A stretch of 8,832 nucleotides of DNA from an uncultured euryarchaeote (GTDB taxonomy: Archaea > Thermoplasmatota > Poseidoniia > Poseidoniales > Poseidoniaceae), in contig CALCOP010000121.1 in NCBI GenBank assembly GCA_937897365.1, positions 1 to 8,832 of the forward strand, written 5' to 3'. The notes under the pieces are model-generated. The model searched no databases. It was not told the DNA's origin and was given only the letters and a program-made list of their open reading frames with translations. The translations under genes and the position numbers were made by a program. This document shows positions 1 through 6,451 of this stretch, one piece after another (the stretch's first letter is position 1; each line of letters begins with the position of its first letter).

Positions 1-3
1 CTC

Positions 4-522
4 ATGGCAGTTCAAGTTCAAACTGAGAACATTGATGAGCGAGTATCTTTTCAACTCGGACCTGATGATTCAAGGTTTGAAATCATTCAAAAATTTGACC
101 CGGGAATGAAAGTTCACTCTAACGTTACGAATCTCGATGACACACTGACTATGGAAGTGGTTGTCATCATGGTCAACTTGGCAACACCTTCCATGGAAAA
201 CGGTTCGATTGACTGGAACATTGCCCAGAGCCTTGGTAAAGTGTATACAGTGGAGCCAGAGACTACGCTTCCGCTGGTGATCGAATCTCCCAAAGTCTAC
301 CACTACATTATGATGCATAATCCGAGTGATTCAGAGACAGGGGATGTCATCCAGGTACGAATTATCAATGACTATCATGAAGATTTAATGGGCCAAGCGG
401 TATTCCTCTCACTTGCTTCATTGTGGATGACTGGATTCGTGTTTAACCGTATACGTCGCCTGAAGAAATACAATCGAAAGTTCTACGACTCAACACCCTC
501 CCATCTTTGGGAACAAGAATGA
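4..522 (+). CDS. Membrane-anchored protein of unknown function, possibly 5'-truncated by the window
   Basis: I do not recognise this family. From the ATG at position 4 the protein has 172 residues. Residues about 1-127 are polar with alternating hydrophobic stretches, which suggests a beta-rich domain. One hydrophobic segment follows (about 128-147), then a strongly basic stretch (RIRRLKKYNRK, about 149-159) and a short polar tail. By the positive-inside rule the N-terminal domain would face outside and the basic tail the cytoplasm, giving a type I-like anchor. The codon before the ATG is an open sense codon and the window begins there, so the true start, and perhaps a signal peptide, may lie upstream. 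Only about 21 bases separate it from the tatC-like gene on the same strand, so cotranscription is likely. The function is unknown; the coding call rests on an intact frame and a sensible protein composition. Confidence 0.7.
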   Translation: MAVQVQTENIDERVSFQLGPDDSRFEIIQKFDPGMKVHSNVTNLDDTLTMEVVVIMVNLATPSMENGSIDWNIAQSLGKVYTVEPETTLPLVIESPKVYHYIMMHNPSDSETGDVIQVRIINDYHEDLMGQAVFLSLASLWMTGFVFNRIRRLKKYNRKFYDSTPSHLWEQE

Positions 523-543
523 CATCATCAATGAGTGTGTGTT

Positions 544-1368
544 ATGAGGGTCAGCCCTCTCCACACACCAATGGCAGAAGGAGATGGGGTCGTCAATGCC
601 GTTGACGAACTGCTTGATACTCCCGGTGGTGAAATTCTTGTATCCTTGCACTCGTACTTGAGAAAAAGGATGAAGATGCTGGCTGTGATTTTCTGTCTCG
701 CTTTCATGGTAACATTTCCATTGACAAAGAGATTTATTTCATGGCTTATCGATGAAACACGGTTACCTGAAAACGTCGAGATTATTGTCATCAGTCCAGT
801 CGAATTTATTTTACTTCAAGTCCAACTTGCCGCCCAGGTTGGTTTACTGTGCATGGTCATAACATTGGTTGCAGACGGAAGTTGGCGTGCCAGTAAGAAT
901 CGAGCTGTCCGACAACGGCTTGCTGAACTCAAGGTCCATACTCCACGACCGAACAGTGCACTTGTTTTGACATTGCTCATTTCCATTCTACTCCTCATCG
1001 GGGGAGTGCTTTATGCTTGGAATTGGCTTATCCCGATGCTGCTTGAATACCTCACCAACGATGCCCAAGCCGCAGGATTATCGACTGAATGGAGGCTCAC
1101 GAGCTATACTGGATTTATTGCGAATCTCGCAGTTGCATCAGGTGTAGGATTTCAAGCGCCATTAGTCACACTCCTCATCCTACGAATGGAAATCGTACGT
1201 CGAAGAACTGTTCGTTCGTATCGGCGACACATCTGGTTTAGCGCCTTTTTACTCGGCGCATTTCTGTCCCCACCAGACCCGCTATCGCTGTTTTTAGTTG
1301 CAATGCCGGTCATCGTATTGTTCGAGGCGGCACTCATTCTTGATACGTTCACGCGCCAAGAGCATTGA
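544..1368 (+). CDS. tatC: TatC-family membrane protein (divergent twin-arginine translocase subunit)
   Basis: About 274 residues with several hydrophobic helices, in the size range of TatC, the signal-receptor subunit of the twin-arginine export pathway. TatC landmarks in order: LRKR before helix 1 (39-42), SPVE before helix 2 (84-87), YAWNWLIP around helix 3 (157-164), GVGFQAP (200-206), and SPPD followed by the final helices and LFE (242-245 and 259-261). These match the family's HLxELRxR, TPxE/SPxE, YxxxxFxxP, GxxFExP, TPPD and LyE positions. It departs at three glutamates of E. coli TatC: E15 becomes Tyr (38), E170 becomes Gln (204), and the E103 loop motif is not recognisable because the cytoplasmic loop (about 114-137) is longer and basic. 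It may therefore be a specialised paralogue. In-frame start alternatives are GTG 535 and ATG 571. The 3' end overlaps the convergent PHP gene by 20 bases. Confidence 0.8.
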   Translation: MRVSPLHTPMAEGDGVVNAVDELLDTPGGEILVSLHSYLRKRMKMLAVIFCLAFMVTFPLTKRFISWLIDETRLPENVEIIVISPVEFILLQVQLAAQVGLLCMVITLVADGSWRASKNRAVRQRLAELKVHTPRPNSALVLTLLISILLLIGGVLYAWNWLIPMLLEYLTNDAQAAGLSTEWRLTSYTGFIANLAVASGVGFQAPLVTLLILRMEIVRRRTVRSYRRHIWFSAFLLGAFLSPPDPLSLFLVAMPVIVLFEAALILDTFTRQEH

Positions 1369-2248
1369 GTGCTTTTTTCAATTGCTGAGGCAAAGTGCTT
1401 GCTGGCACTGCCATACGACCAGGGCTTTGGTTATACATCGTGCCGTGAAAATCTGAGCCACATGTGATGCCGAGAGATGTATCTTTTGCAGCGGACCACA
1501 ATTGGAAGCGATAAGAGTCCTTGTGACTTCGATGGAAGCACTCGATAGCATCGACACCTGAGTCTAAACAAAACCGAACCAATTCATCCGTGTTCACACA
1601 GTAGTACAATGGGTGAGCGAGAGAGGTGATTCCACCTGCAGCATGTACCGCTTCACACGCCTCAACAATACTTGGCTTGATACGAGTTATGTGTACAGGT
1701 TTTCCATCACCAATCCATTTGTCAAATGCTTCTTGTCGAGATTCGACATAGCCTTGTTTCACCATTTCATCTGCTAAGTGAGGACGACCAACGGAATCTC
1801 CTGCTCGAGCAAGAACAGCATCGAGATCGATTGGCATCCCCAATTCGCCTAATTTGTTCACCATCGTAACCATGCGGGGTATCCTGCCTTCACCGAGTGG
1901 AGCAAGCCAAGATTTGAACTGGAGATGTTGTTCGCTTTGAAAATCAATGTCAGGGAAATATGCCAAAAGGTGCCAAGAATCTGAAGCACGCTCTCTCTGA
2001 TGCTTTTTCATGACATCTGGATCAGCCTTTAGTCCGGGCGTGCATGTTAATTCAACTCCAGGAATGAACACAAGACCTTTGGCTTCAGCTGCTGTTTTTG
2101 CACCCTCCCAACCAGAAATCGTATCATGGTCTGTCAATGACCAAAAACGGACCTTTGAGGCCTTCATCAACTGCGCGACCTCGTCTACTGAATGCTGCCC
2201 ATCACTGTTTGTGGAGTGGCTGTGTAAATCAAACAGTTCCGTCCACAT
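1349..2248 (-). CDS. PHP-domain phosphoesterase, TrpH/YciV (RNase AM) type
   Basis: A 299-residue metal-dependent phosphoesterase. The complete PHP ligand set is visible: DLHSHS (D7, H9, H11) with D16, LTDHDT (38-43, H41), GVE (E66), WHLLAY (H93), LAHP (H212) and GSDFHG (D266, H268). The stretch GRPHLADEMVKQGYV followed by GDGKPVHI (154-187) is typical of the TrpH/YciV branch. Known members remove phosphate from 3',5'-nucleotide bisphosphates and trim RNA 5' ends with a trinuclear metal centre; that activity is inferred here from family. An alternative in-frame ATG at 2305 would add 19 residues and overlap the upstream gene by 14 bases. I prefer 2248 because the domain begins six residues later, as in relatives. 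It is last in the minus-strand unit behind the DDLF-tail protein and converges on the tatC-like gene. Confidence 0.88.
   Translation of the reverse strand: MWTELFDLHSHSTNSDGQHSVDEVAQLMKASKVRFWSLTDHDTISGWEGAKTAAEAKGLVFIPGVELTCTPGLKADPDVMKKHQRERASDSWHLLAYFPDIDFQSEQHLQFKSWLAPLGEGRIPRMVTMVNKLGELGMPIDLDAVLARAGDSVGRPHLADEMVKQGYVESRQEAFDKWIGDGKPVHITRIKPSIVEACEAVHAAGGITSLAHPLYYCVNTDELVRFCLDSGVDAIECFHRSHKDSYRFQLWSAAKDTSLGITCGSDFHGTMYNQSPGRMAVPASTLPQQLKKALNALGA
1373..1378 (+). terminator. Candidate archaeal T-run terminator for the tatC-like gene
   Basis: A run of six T on the plus strand begins five bases after the tatC-like stop codon (1366-1368). Archaeal RNA polymerase commonly terminates at short U-rich tracts without a hairpin. 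The same bases encode two consecutive lysines near the end of the convergent PHP gene, so the run may simply reflect those AAA codons. Confidence 0.3.
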
Positions 2249-2291
2249 GTATGAACCCAAGAGGTCAACCTCTATTGAACTATGGAGTTCC

Positions 2292-3089
2292 TCAAAATAA
2301 ATCATCAAGGTTTGGAAGCGTGGATTTCGGGGGTTTTTCAAGTACGGAAGGGATGGACTCAGTAAACAAATCATCGAGATCCGGCATTGCAGGAACTTCG
2401 TCTTGTAACACATCATTTTGAGATGAAATGTTCGACTCACCCGGCAAAGGAATGTGCTCAATTCCCGAGGTTTGAAACTCATGTTCCGGTTTGTGCCACG
2501 GAAGTTCAGGTGTATCCTTAACCACTGCACCACCTGGAAGGGGTACATTTTCCACTTTGATTCGTTCGAACCGGTCTTCGGTCGCACTTGATGCTTTGAA
2601 TACTTCACGGAATTGAGCCGTTTGGACATGGGGTGCAGGGTTACTCTGAGCCTTCTCTGCAGCCAATTTTCCGGATTCGCCGGATGAGAGTGCAGCCATT
2701 GCATCACTGATCTCCTGAGCATCGGTTTTTTCGCTTTTACCTAATATCGAGGTGATGACTGCTTGAGAATTAGGTGATATTTGAGGTGTTTCTAAACCAA
2801 ATTGGTCTGTGCTTGTAGAGGAGGAACTGAACTTTGTCGGTAAAGATTCGATTGCAGCAAACTGTTCTTCAACTGAACGAGATTCAATCATCTTCATCTC
2901 TTCACGTGGTCGAGATGCTAAGAAGGTAATAAGAAAAAAGATACCCCCAATCACCGAAAGGAGAACCTCTTCATTTCCATAGCCCTCATCAAGACCGAGA
3001 TTGAGAGCATAACTCACGCCAGCGAGAATCCAAGTAATAACGCCTAAAACCACAGACGCCGTAGCAATTCGAGGTGCCTTAGGGTCCAT
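2292..3089 (-). CDS. Two-helix membrane protein with long disordered tail and duplicated DDLF motif
   Basis: I do not recognise this 265-residue protein. Two hydrophobic helices lie at the N-terminus (about 9-31 and 42-59), joined by a short acidic loop and followed by SRPREEMK, so the rest is probably cytoplasmic. From about residue 67 to the end it is rich in Ser, Pro, Glu, Asp and Gln and looks largely disordered. Short repeats stand out in the tail: VENVPLPG (179-186) matches IEHIPLPG (210-217), and PDLDDLF (236-242) matches PNLDDLF (259-265), the last being the exact C-terminus. This suggests a membrane-tethered arm carrying two copies of a short acidic-hydrophobic docking peptide; the partner is unknown. 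It lies 38 bases after folD and just before the PHP gene on the same strand, in a likely operon. Confidence 0.75.
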   Translation of the reverse strand: MDPKAPRIATASVVLGVITWILAGVSYALNLGLDEGYGNEEVLLSVIGGIFFLITFLASRPREEMKMIESRSVEEQFAAIESLPTKFSSSSTSTDQFGLETPQISPNSQAVITSILGKSEKTDAQEISDAMAALSSGESGKLAAEKAQSNPAPHVQTAQFREVFKASSATEDRFERIKVENVPLPGGAVVKDTPELPWHKPEHEFQTSGIEHIPLPGESNISSQNDVLQDEVPAMPDLDDLFTESIPSVLEKPPKSTLPNLDDLF

Positions 3090-3127
3090 GTCAATCCATG
3101 GTAGTAGTCAACGACCTAAGAGTTTTT

Positions 3128-4006
3128 TCAAAGAAGATTTGATTGCTCGGCGGCACGCACTGTATTCTCCATCAACATAGCGATGGTCATCGGACCGACT
3201 CCGCCAGGAACTGGGGAAAGCCAAGATGCTTTGTTCGCAACATCTGGGTGGACATCACCTGCAAGACGCCAGCCCCGCTCACGAGAACTGTCATCGACAC
3301 GATTAATGCCAACATCGACAACGACTGCACCTTCCTTTACCCAATCTTCAGTAACCATTTCAGGACGACCAACTGCGGCAATAATGATGTCCGCACTCGC
3401 ACACAATTTGGATATCTCTTTGCTTCGAGAGTGTGCTACAGTTACGGTAGAATCGACACCTTTAGAACCCAACAGGAGAGATTGTGGCATACCAACAATT
3501 CGAGAACGACCGAGGATAACTGCATTTTTCCCCTCTGTTTCAATTCCAGCCCATGACAGCATTCGAATCACTCCGCTTGGAGTACACGGCAACATTCCAT
3601 CCATCCGTCCTTGTACCAATCGGCCAAGGTTTTGTGGATGGAAACCGTCAACATCTTTCTCTGGATGAATGAGATCGGTAAGTGCCTCTTCATCCATATG
3701 AGAAGGGAGAGGAGATTGAACAAGTATCCCGTGAAGGCCGCTTTGTTCGTTCAAAGAGGCAATAATTTCGCGAACATTATCCTCGGTTGAAGAAGCAGGT
3801 AACTCGACATGCGTACTTTTGATTCCGAGACGTTCACAGGCTTTGACTTTTGATTTTACATAGACATGACTTGCAGGATCATCACCGACAATGACGACAG
3901 CTAAATGGGGTTCAATTCCATTTTTTTTACAGGCAGAAATCCGAGAAATGAGGTCTTTCTCGACCTCTGCAGCGCACGCTCTACCATCTAATCGCTGGGC
4001 CACCAT
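3128..4006 (-). CDS. folD: FolD, methylenetetrahydrofolate dehydrogenase/cyclohydrolase
   Basis: A full-length 292-residue FolD. In the cytoplasm it oxidises 5,10-methylene-THF to methenyl-THF with NAD(P) and hydrolyses that to 10-formyl-THF, supplying one-carbon units. Diagnostic motifs are present: GDDPASHVYVKSKVKAC (41-57) carrying the catalytic Tyr49 and Lys53 (E. coli Y52 and K56), VQSPLP (96-101; the usual form is QLPLP) with Gln97, KDVDGFHP with Asp118 (E. coli D121), PCTPSG (140-145), the Rossmann motif GRSRIVGMP (166-174), and near the C-terminus DVGIN and PVPGGVGPMT. The Leu-to-Ser change in QLPLP is unusual but keeps the glutamine. The gene begins 19 bases after the VOC gene and is followed after 38 bases by the DDLF-tail protein. 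Its presence implies tetrahydrofolate-based one-carbon metabolism, a bacterial-like trait in an archaeon. Confidence 0.96.
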   Translation of the reverse strand: MVAQRLDGRACAAEVEKDLISRISACKKNGIEPHLAVVIVGDDPASHVYVKSKVKACERLGIKSTHVELPASSTEDNVREIIASLNEQSGLHGILVQSPLPSHMDEEALTDLIHPEKDVDGFHPQNLGRLVQGRMDGMLPCTPSGVIRMLSWAGIETEGKNAVILGRSRIVGMPQSLLLGSKGVDSTVTVAHSRSKEISKLCASADIIIAAVGRPEMVTEDWVKEGAVVVDVGINRVDDSSRERGWRLAGDVHPDVANKASWLSPVPGGVGPMTIAMLMENTVRAAEQSNLL

Positions 4007-4025
4007 GACATCCCGACTGAACCTC

Positions 4026-4496
4026 TTACTTTGAGGATTCGCTTTCGATTACACCACCGCCAGCGGTATGCTCTTTTCCGTCCACAGTGGCGAACAACCT
4101 CTCATCATCTTTGAAAGATTTGAACTCAATTGCATTCCCAGAAGGGTCATTGAGAAACATCGTGGCCTGCTCTCCAACTTTGCCGCGATATCGCACGTGA
4201 GGCTGAAGACGAAAATCAATCCCCGTTCGAATCAACTCTTCACGAAATTCATGCCACTGTGTGTATTCCATAACTAAGCCAAAGTGGAACGGTGGAACTT
4301 TCTTGCCATCCACCTTGCCATCACCGGTATTATTCGGCATTTCACTGACCAGATGAGCGACGATTTGGTGGCCGTGGAAATTGAAATTAATCGAACGTTT
4401 TGTTCGTCTTCCTATCGAGCAACCTAAGACATCGACATAGAAGCGTTCAGTCTTCAATAAATCATTAACAGGGAATGCGAGATGGAAGGGACGCAT
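4026..4496 (-). CDS. VOC-fold predicted extradiol-type dioxygenase (COG3565 family)
   Basis: A 156-residue protein of the vicinal-oxygen-chelate (glyoxalase/dioxygenase) superfamily. It opens with MRPFHLAFPV, has FYVDVLGC (19-26), GHQIVAHL (42-49), FHFGLVM (70-76), PHVRYRGKVGEQATMF (99-114) and LNDPSGNAIEFKSF (115-128). This order and wording match my memory of the COG3565 group of predicted dioxygenases. The likely metal ligands of the two paired modules are H5, H71 and E124. Substrate and reaction are unknown for the group, so the dioxygenase label is by family only. The C-terminal 25 or so residues are polar and probably flexible. The ATG at 4496 is chosen because the VOC domain begins there; the open frame continues upstream to 4607, but only through the tRNA-Thr gene. 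The gene lies 56 bases after the tRNA and 19 bases before folD. Confidence 0.88.
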   Translation of the reverse strand: MRPFHLAFPVNDLLKTERFYVDVLGCSIGRRTKRSINFNFHGHQIVAHLVSEMPNNTGDGKVDGKKVPPFHFGLVMEYTQWHEFREELIRTGIDFRLQPHVRYRGKVGEQATMFLNDPSGNAIEFKSFKDDERLFATVDGKEHTAGGGVIESESSK

Positions 4497-4530
4497 GTAC
4501 TGGCCTTTAACACGGAGGTTATCGGACTTA

Positions 4531-4544
4531 TCGCAAGATTGCGA
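4531..4544. repeat. Perfect 14-base palindrome between tRNA-Thr and the VOC gene
   Basis: TCGCAAGATTGCGA has six-base arms (TCGCAA and TTGCGA) around two bases. It starts 8 bases beyond the encoded CCA end of tRNA-Thr and lies 34 bases before the VOC start. As RNA it could form a 5-bp hairpin with a four-base loop, marking the tRNA 3' processing point; as DNA it could be a small operator. A short palindrome like this can also arise by chance. Confidence 0.35.
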
Positions 4545-4552
4545 CACTGGTA

Positions 4553-4628
4553 TGGAGCCTGCGGAGGGACTCGAACCCCCGACCTTCGGATTACAAATCC
4601 GATGCACTACCAGCTATGCTACACAGGC
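4553..4628 (-). tRNA. tRNA-Thr (anticodon TGT), CCA end encoded
   Basis: Read on the minus strand this folds into a complete cloverleaf. The acceptor stem is GCCTGTG with CGCAGGC (one G-U pair), the D stem GCAT with GTGC around loop AGCTGGTA, the anticodon stem TCGGA with TCCGA around loop TTTGTAA, the variable region AGGTC, and the T stem GGGGG with CCCTC around loop TTCGAGT. The anticodon is TGT, reading ACA (threonine). The discriminator base is T, followed directly by genomic CCA (4553-4555). The mature tRNA body is 73 nt and no intron is present. It heads the minus-strand run leading to the VOC gene and folD. I see no convincing TATA box at the usual distance upstream. Confidence 0.96.
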
Positions 4629-4701
4629 GCTAAACTGCCCGAGACACTTACCCTTGATGAATGAAACGGATAGAAAACAAGAACAAAGATGGGTTCATCG
4701 G

Positions 4702-4710
4702 GATAAAATT
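4702..4710 (+). promoter_or_regulatory. TATA-like box for the aminotransferase gene
   Basis: GATAAAATT resembles an archaeal TATA element. With the usual distance of about 26 bases, transcription would start near 4731, giving a leader of about 30 bases to the ATG at 4761. This argues against the upstream in-frame TTG at 4710, which would not be transcribed. A closely similar GATAAAA box lies ahead of pheS. The box is in the divergent gap between tRNA-Thr and this gene. Confidence 0.35.
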
Positions 4711-4760
4711 TGAACAAAAGCAAGAGACAAGTCAAAGAACAACGCTGCATTCGGCTGTCT

Positions 4761-6047
4761 ATGGACCCAGATGCTGGTGCGGGATTACTCAACCCCTATG
4801 CTCAGACAAAGGTAGGAAATGACACTATATTTGCATGGTGGGCAAGGTACCAAGAAGCGGTCAAACAAGGGTTCGATGCGGTTAACGGAACAATCGGAGC
4901 GTTGCTCGAAGATGATGGTTCTTTAGCGATCAACCACGTAGTCGAGGATGCAATTCGCGTTGCTCCTGCTCTTGAAATTGCTGCATATGCTCCACTGAAA
5001 GGACTTCCCTCCTTCCTCGACTTAGCAAAAACTCTTGCGATGGGCGAACACCGAGAAGCACTCGAAGAACTCGGAATATCAATGACTGCTACGGCAAGTC
5101 CGGGTGGTTCGGGTGCACTGTACCTTGCGGCTGCCAACTTTGCAAATCGTGGCGATAAGGTGTTGCTTCGTGACCGACATTGGGGGCCATACAAAGGATT
5201 CATCACGGGATGTGGGCTTGACTTTACTACATTCCCGCTCTTGCCTGAATCAAAAGAAACACAATATCCATTTGTTGACATTGAAGGTTTCAAGACTGAG
5301 CTTGCAGCACTTTGCTCAACACAAGATAAGGTGATGATTTGGTTAAACGATCCTGCACACAACCCAACAGGTGTCTCATTAACCGCAGATGGAAGAATGG
5401 CATTCTTGGAGGCCGTAATGGAAAGTGCTTCTTCCAACGAGCATGTTGGACACACGTTACTTATCGACGCAGCATATCATTTGTATGCAGAAGAGCCGCA
5501 TGGCTGGGGACAAACAATTCGTGAAGCGATCGAAGAAGGCTGGCCTTGGACTGAAAACCTACTCTTGACATTCGCAATCTCCATGTCGAAATCACATACT
5601 GTTTACGGATTACGAACAGGCGCTCTGGTCAGTATCCACCCCGATGCAGAAGTCACAGAAAAAATCGCCACAGTGATGGGAGTGACAGGTAGGCAAACTT
5701 GGTCAGCTGCTCCAAGAGTGGCCCAATTCACAATCAGCGAAATGCATTCGACTCCGGAAGGTGGTGAAGCATGGGGCAATGAAAGAGACCGAATGAAAGA
5801 TTTGCTCGTTACGCGTCGCAACCTTCTGAAGGAAACTTGCGAGCAACTCGGTGTACCACTCAACCCTACACATGATGGTTTCTTTGCTTGGTTGGAGCAC
5901 AGTGAACCTGAAGCAATTGCTGAAAAGTGTGCTGAACAAAATGTATTCCTCGTACCTCTCACTGGTGGAATCCGAATAGGACTTTGCGCAGTTCCTCTTG
6001 AACAAATACCTCGTGTTTCACAAGCACTCGCAAATGCGCTTCAATGA
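4761..6047 (+). CDS. Class I aminotransferase, aspartate/aromatic type (PLP enzyme)
   Basis: About 428 residues, fold type I PLP aminotransferase resembling AspC/TyrB (COG1448). It transfers an amino group between an amino acid and a 2-oxo acid in the cytoplasm. Key AspC positions have clear counterparts: Y76 in YAPLKG (Y70), SPGGSGAL for PLP phosphate binding, W141 (W140), N201 in HNPTG (N194), D236 and Y239 in DAAYH (D222, Y225), Schiff-base lysine K277 in SMSKS (K258), R285 in YGLR (R266), R311 in GRQTW (R292) and R405 in GIRIG (R386). Retaining both substrate-binding arginines favours dicarboxylic substrates such as aspartate or glutamate, with aromatic acids possible. The ATG at 4761 is preferred over TTG 4710 because a TATA-like box overlaps the latter. 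An SD-like site at its end leads into the zinc-ribbon gene. Exact substrate is not resolvable here. Confidence 0.9.
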   Translation: MDPDAGAGLLNPYAQTKVGNDTIFAWWARYQEAVKQGFDAVNGTIGALLEDDGSLAINHVVEDAIRVAPALEIAAYAPLKGLPSFLDLAKTLAMGEHREALEELGISMTATASPGGSGALYLAAANFANRGDKVLLRDRHWGPYKGFITGCGLDFTTFPLLPESKETQYPFVDIEGFKTELAALCSTQDKVMIWLNDPAHNPTGVSLTADGRMAFLEAVMESASSNEHVGHTLLIDAAYHLYAEEPHGWGQTIREAIEEGWPWTENLLLTFAISMSKSHTVYGLRTGALVSIHPDAEVTEKIATVMGVTGRQTWSAAPRVAQFTISEMHSTPEGGEAWGNERDRMKDLLVTRRNLLKETCEQLGVPLNPTHDGFFAWLEHSEPEAIAEKCAEQNVFLVPLTGGIRIGLCAVPLEQIPRVSQALANALQ

Positions 6048-6050
6048 GGA
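6046..6050 (+). promoter_or_regulatory. Shine-Dalgarno-like site overlapping the aminotransferase stop codon
   Basis: GAGGA overlaps the TGA stop at 6045-6047 and sits six bases before the ATG at 6057. This spacing is ideal for ribosome binding and supports both that start and translational coupling to the aminotransferase. Most other genes here have no such site. Confidence 0.45.
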
Positions 6051-6056
6051 TTTAGC

Positions 6057-6431
6057 ATGCAAAAAGTCCGTGAAAACTTTCTGATTGCAAGTGTTATTTG
6101 CATCACTGCGGGTGCGTTCTTTAGCGTTGCAAACATTATGTCCCTAGCCGCAACCATTGGATTAAGTGGCATTGTTCTTTTTCTCTTGGGAATGAGTATA
6201 AAATCCAACCAAGGTTTGTCTCAAGAAGATATCCTGAACTGGACTCCAGATTCTACTCAACTACCTGATGCTGGAAGAGTCATGTATCGCGTCGATGTTA
6301 CGCTGGATGAACCGAAAAAGTGCACCGTGTTGTGTGGTCCATGTGGTCATTTGGAAACACTTGACACCGACCGTCCAGTCACATACGTTTGTCCTGCATG
6401 CTCTGTTCTACTCTGGGATGAAGAGGAATAA
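6057..6431 (+). CDS. Small two-helix membrane protein with C-terminal zinc ribbon
   Basis: I do not recognise this 124-residue protein. Two hydrophobic helices (about 8-26 and 30-48) form a hairpin, leaving both ends on the same side, probably cytoplasmic. A linker (about 49-88) contains WTPD and a short strand-like segment. It ends in a zinc-ribbon pattern: C93-x2-C96, then C112-x2-C115 in YVCPACS, with an acidic end (WDEEE). Four cysteines in two CxxC knuckles separated by 15 residues are enough to bind one zinc, and such ribbons usually contact nucleic acid or protein partners. The gene starts 9 bases after the aminotransferase stop with a good SD-like site and ends 87 bases before the preferred pheS start, so cotranscription with both is plausible. 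No function can be assigned. Confidence 0.8.
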   Translation: MQKVRENFLIASVICITAGAFFSVANIMSLAATIGLSGIVLFLLGMSIKSNQGLSQEDILNWTPDSTQLPDAGRVMYRVDVTLDEPKKCTVLCGPCGHLETLDTDRPVTYVCPACSVLLWDEEE

Positions 6432-6451
6432 TTGCCGAGGAATGAGAACCC

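Noticed and set aside
2292..2305. Possible fusion or frameshift joining the DDLF-tail gene and the PHP gene
   Set aside because: Each protein has its own complete ends: the first stops right after its repeated motif and the second starts with an intact domain, so two genes are simpler.
2306..2722. Open-frame extension of the PHP gene upstream to 2722, which would make a 457-residue protein
   Set aside because: It lies in another frame of the DDLF-tail gene, its composition (rich in Arg, Met, Cys, Lys) is that of an out-of-frame reading, and the PHP domain begins only after 2248.
3143..3668. Two plus-strand open frames opposite folD
   Set aside because: They are shadows of folD; the minus strand carries a full motif-complete FolD.
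4497..4607. N-terminal extension of the VOC protein to 4607
   Set aside because: The added codons run through the tRNA-Thr gene; the VOC domain begins at the ATG at 4496.
4802..5455. 217-residue antisense reading frame within the aminotransferase gene
   Set aside because: No recognisable motif, rich in Ser, Ala and Pro as expected from a complement frame, and fully covered by a gene with intact catalytic residues.
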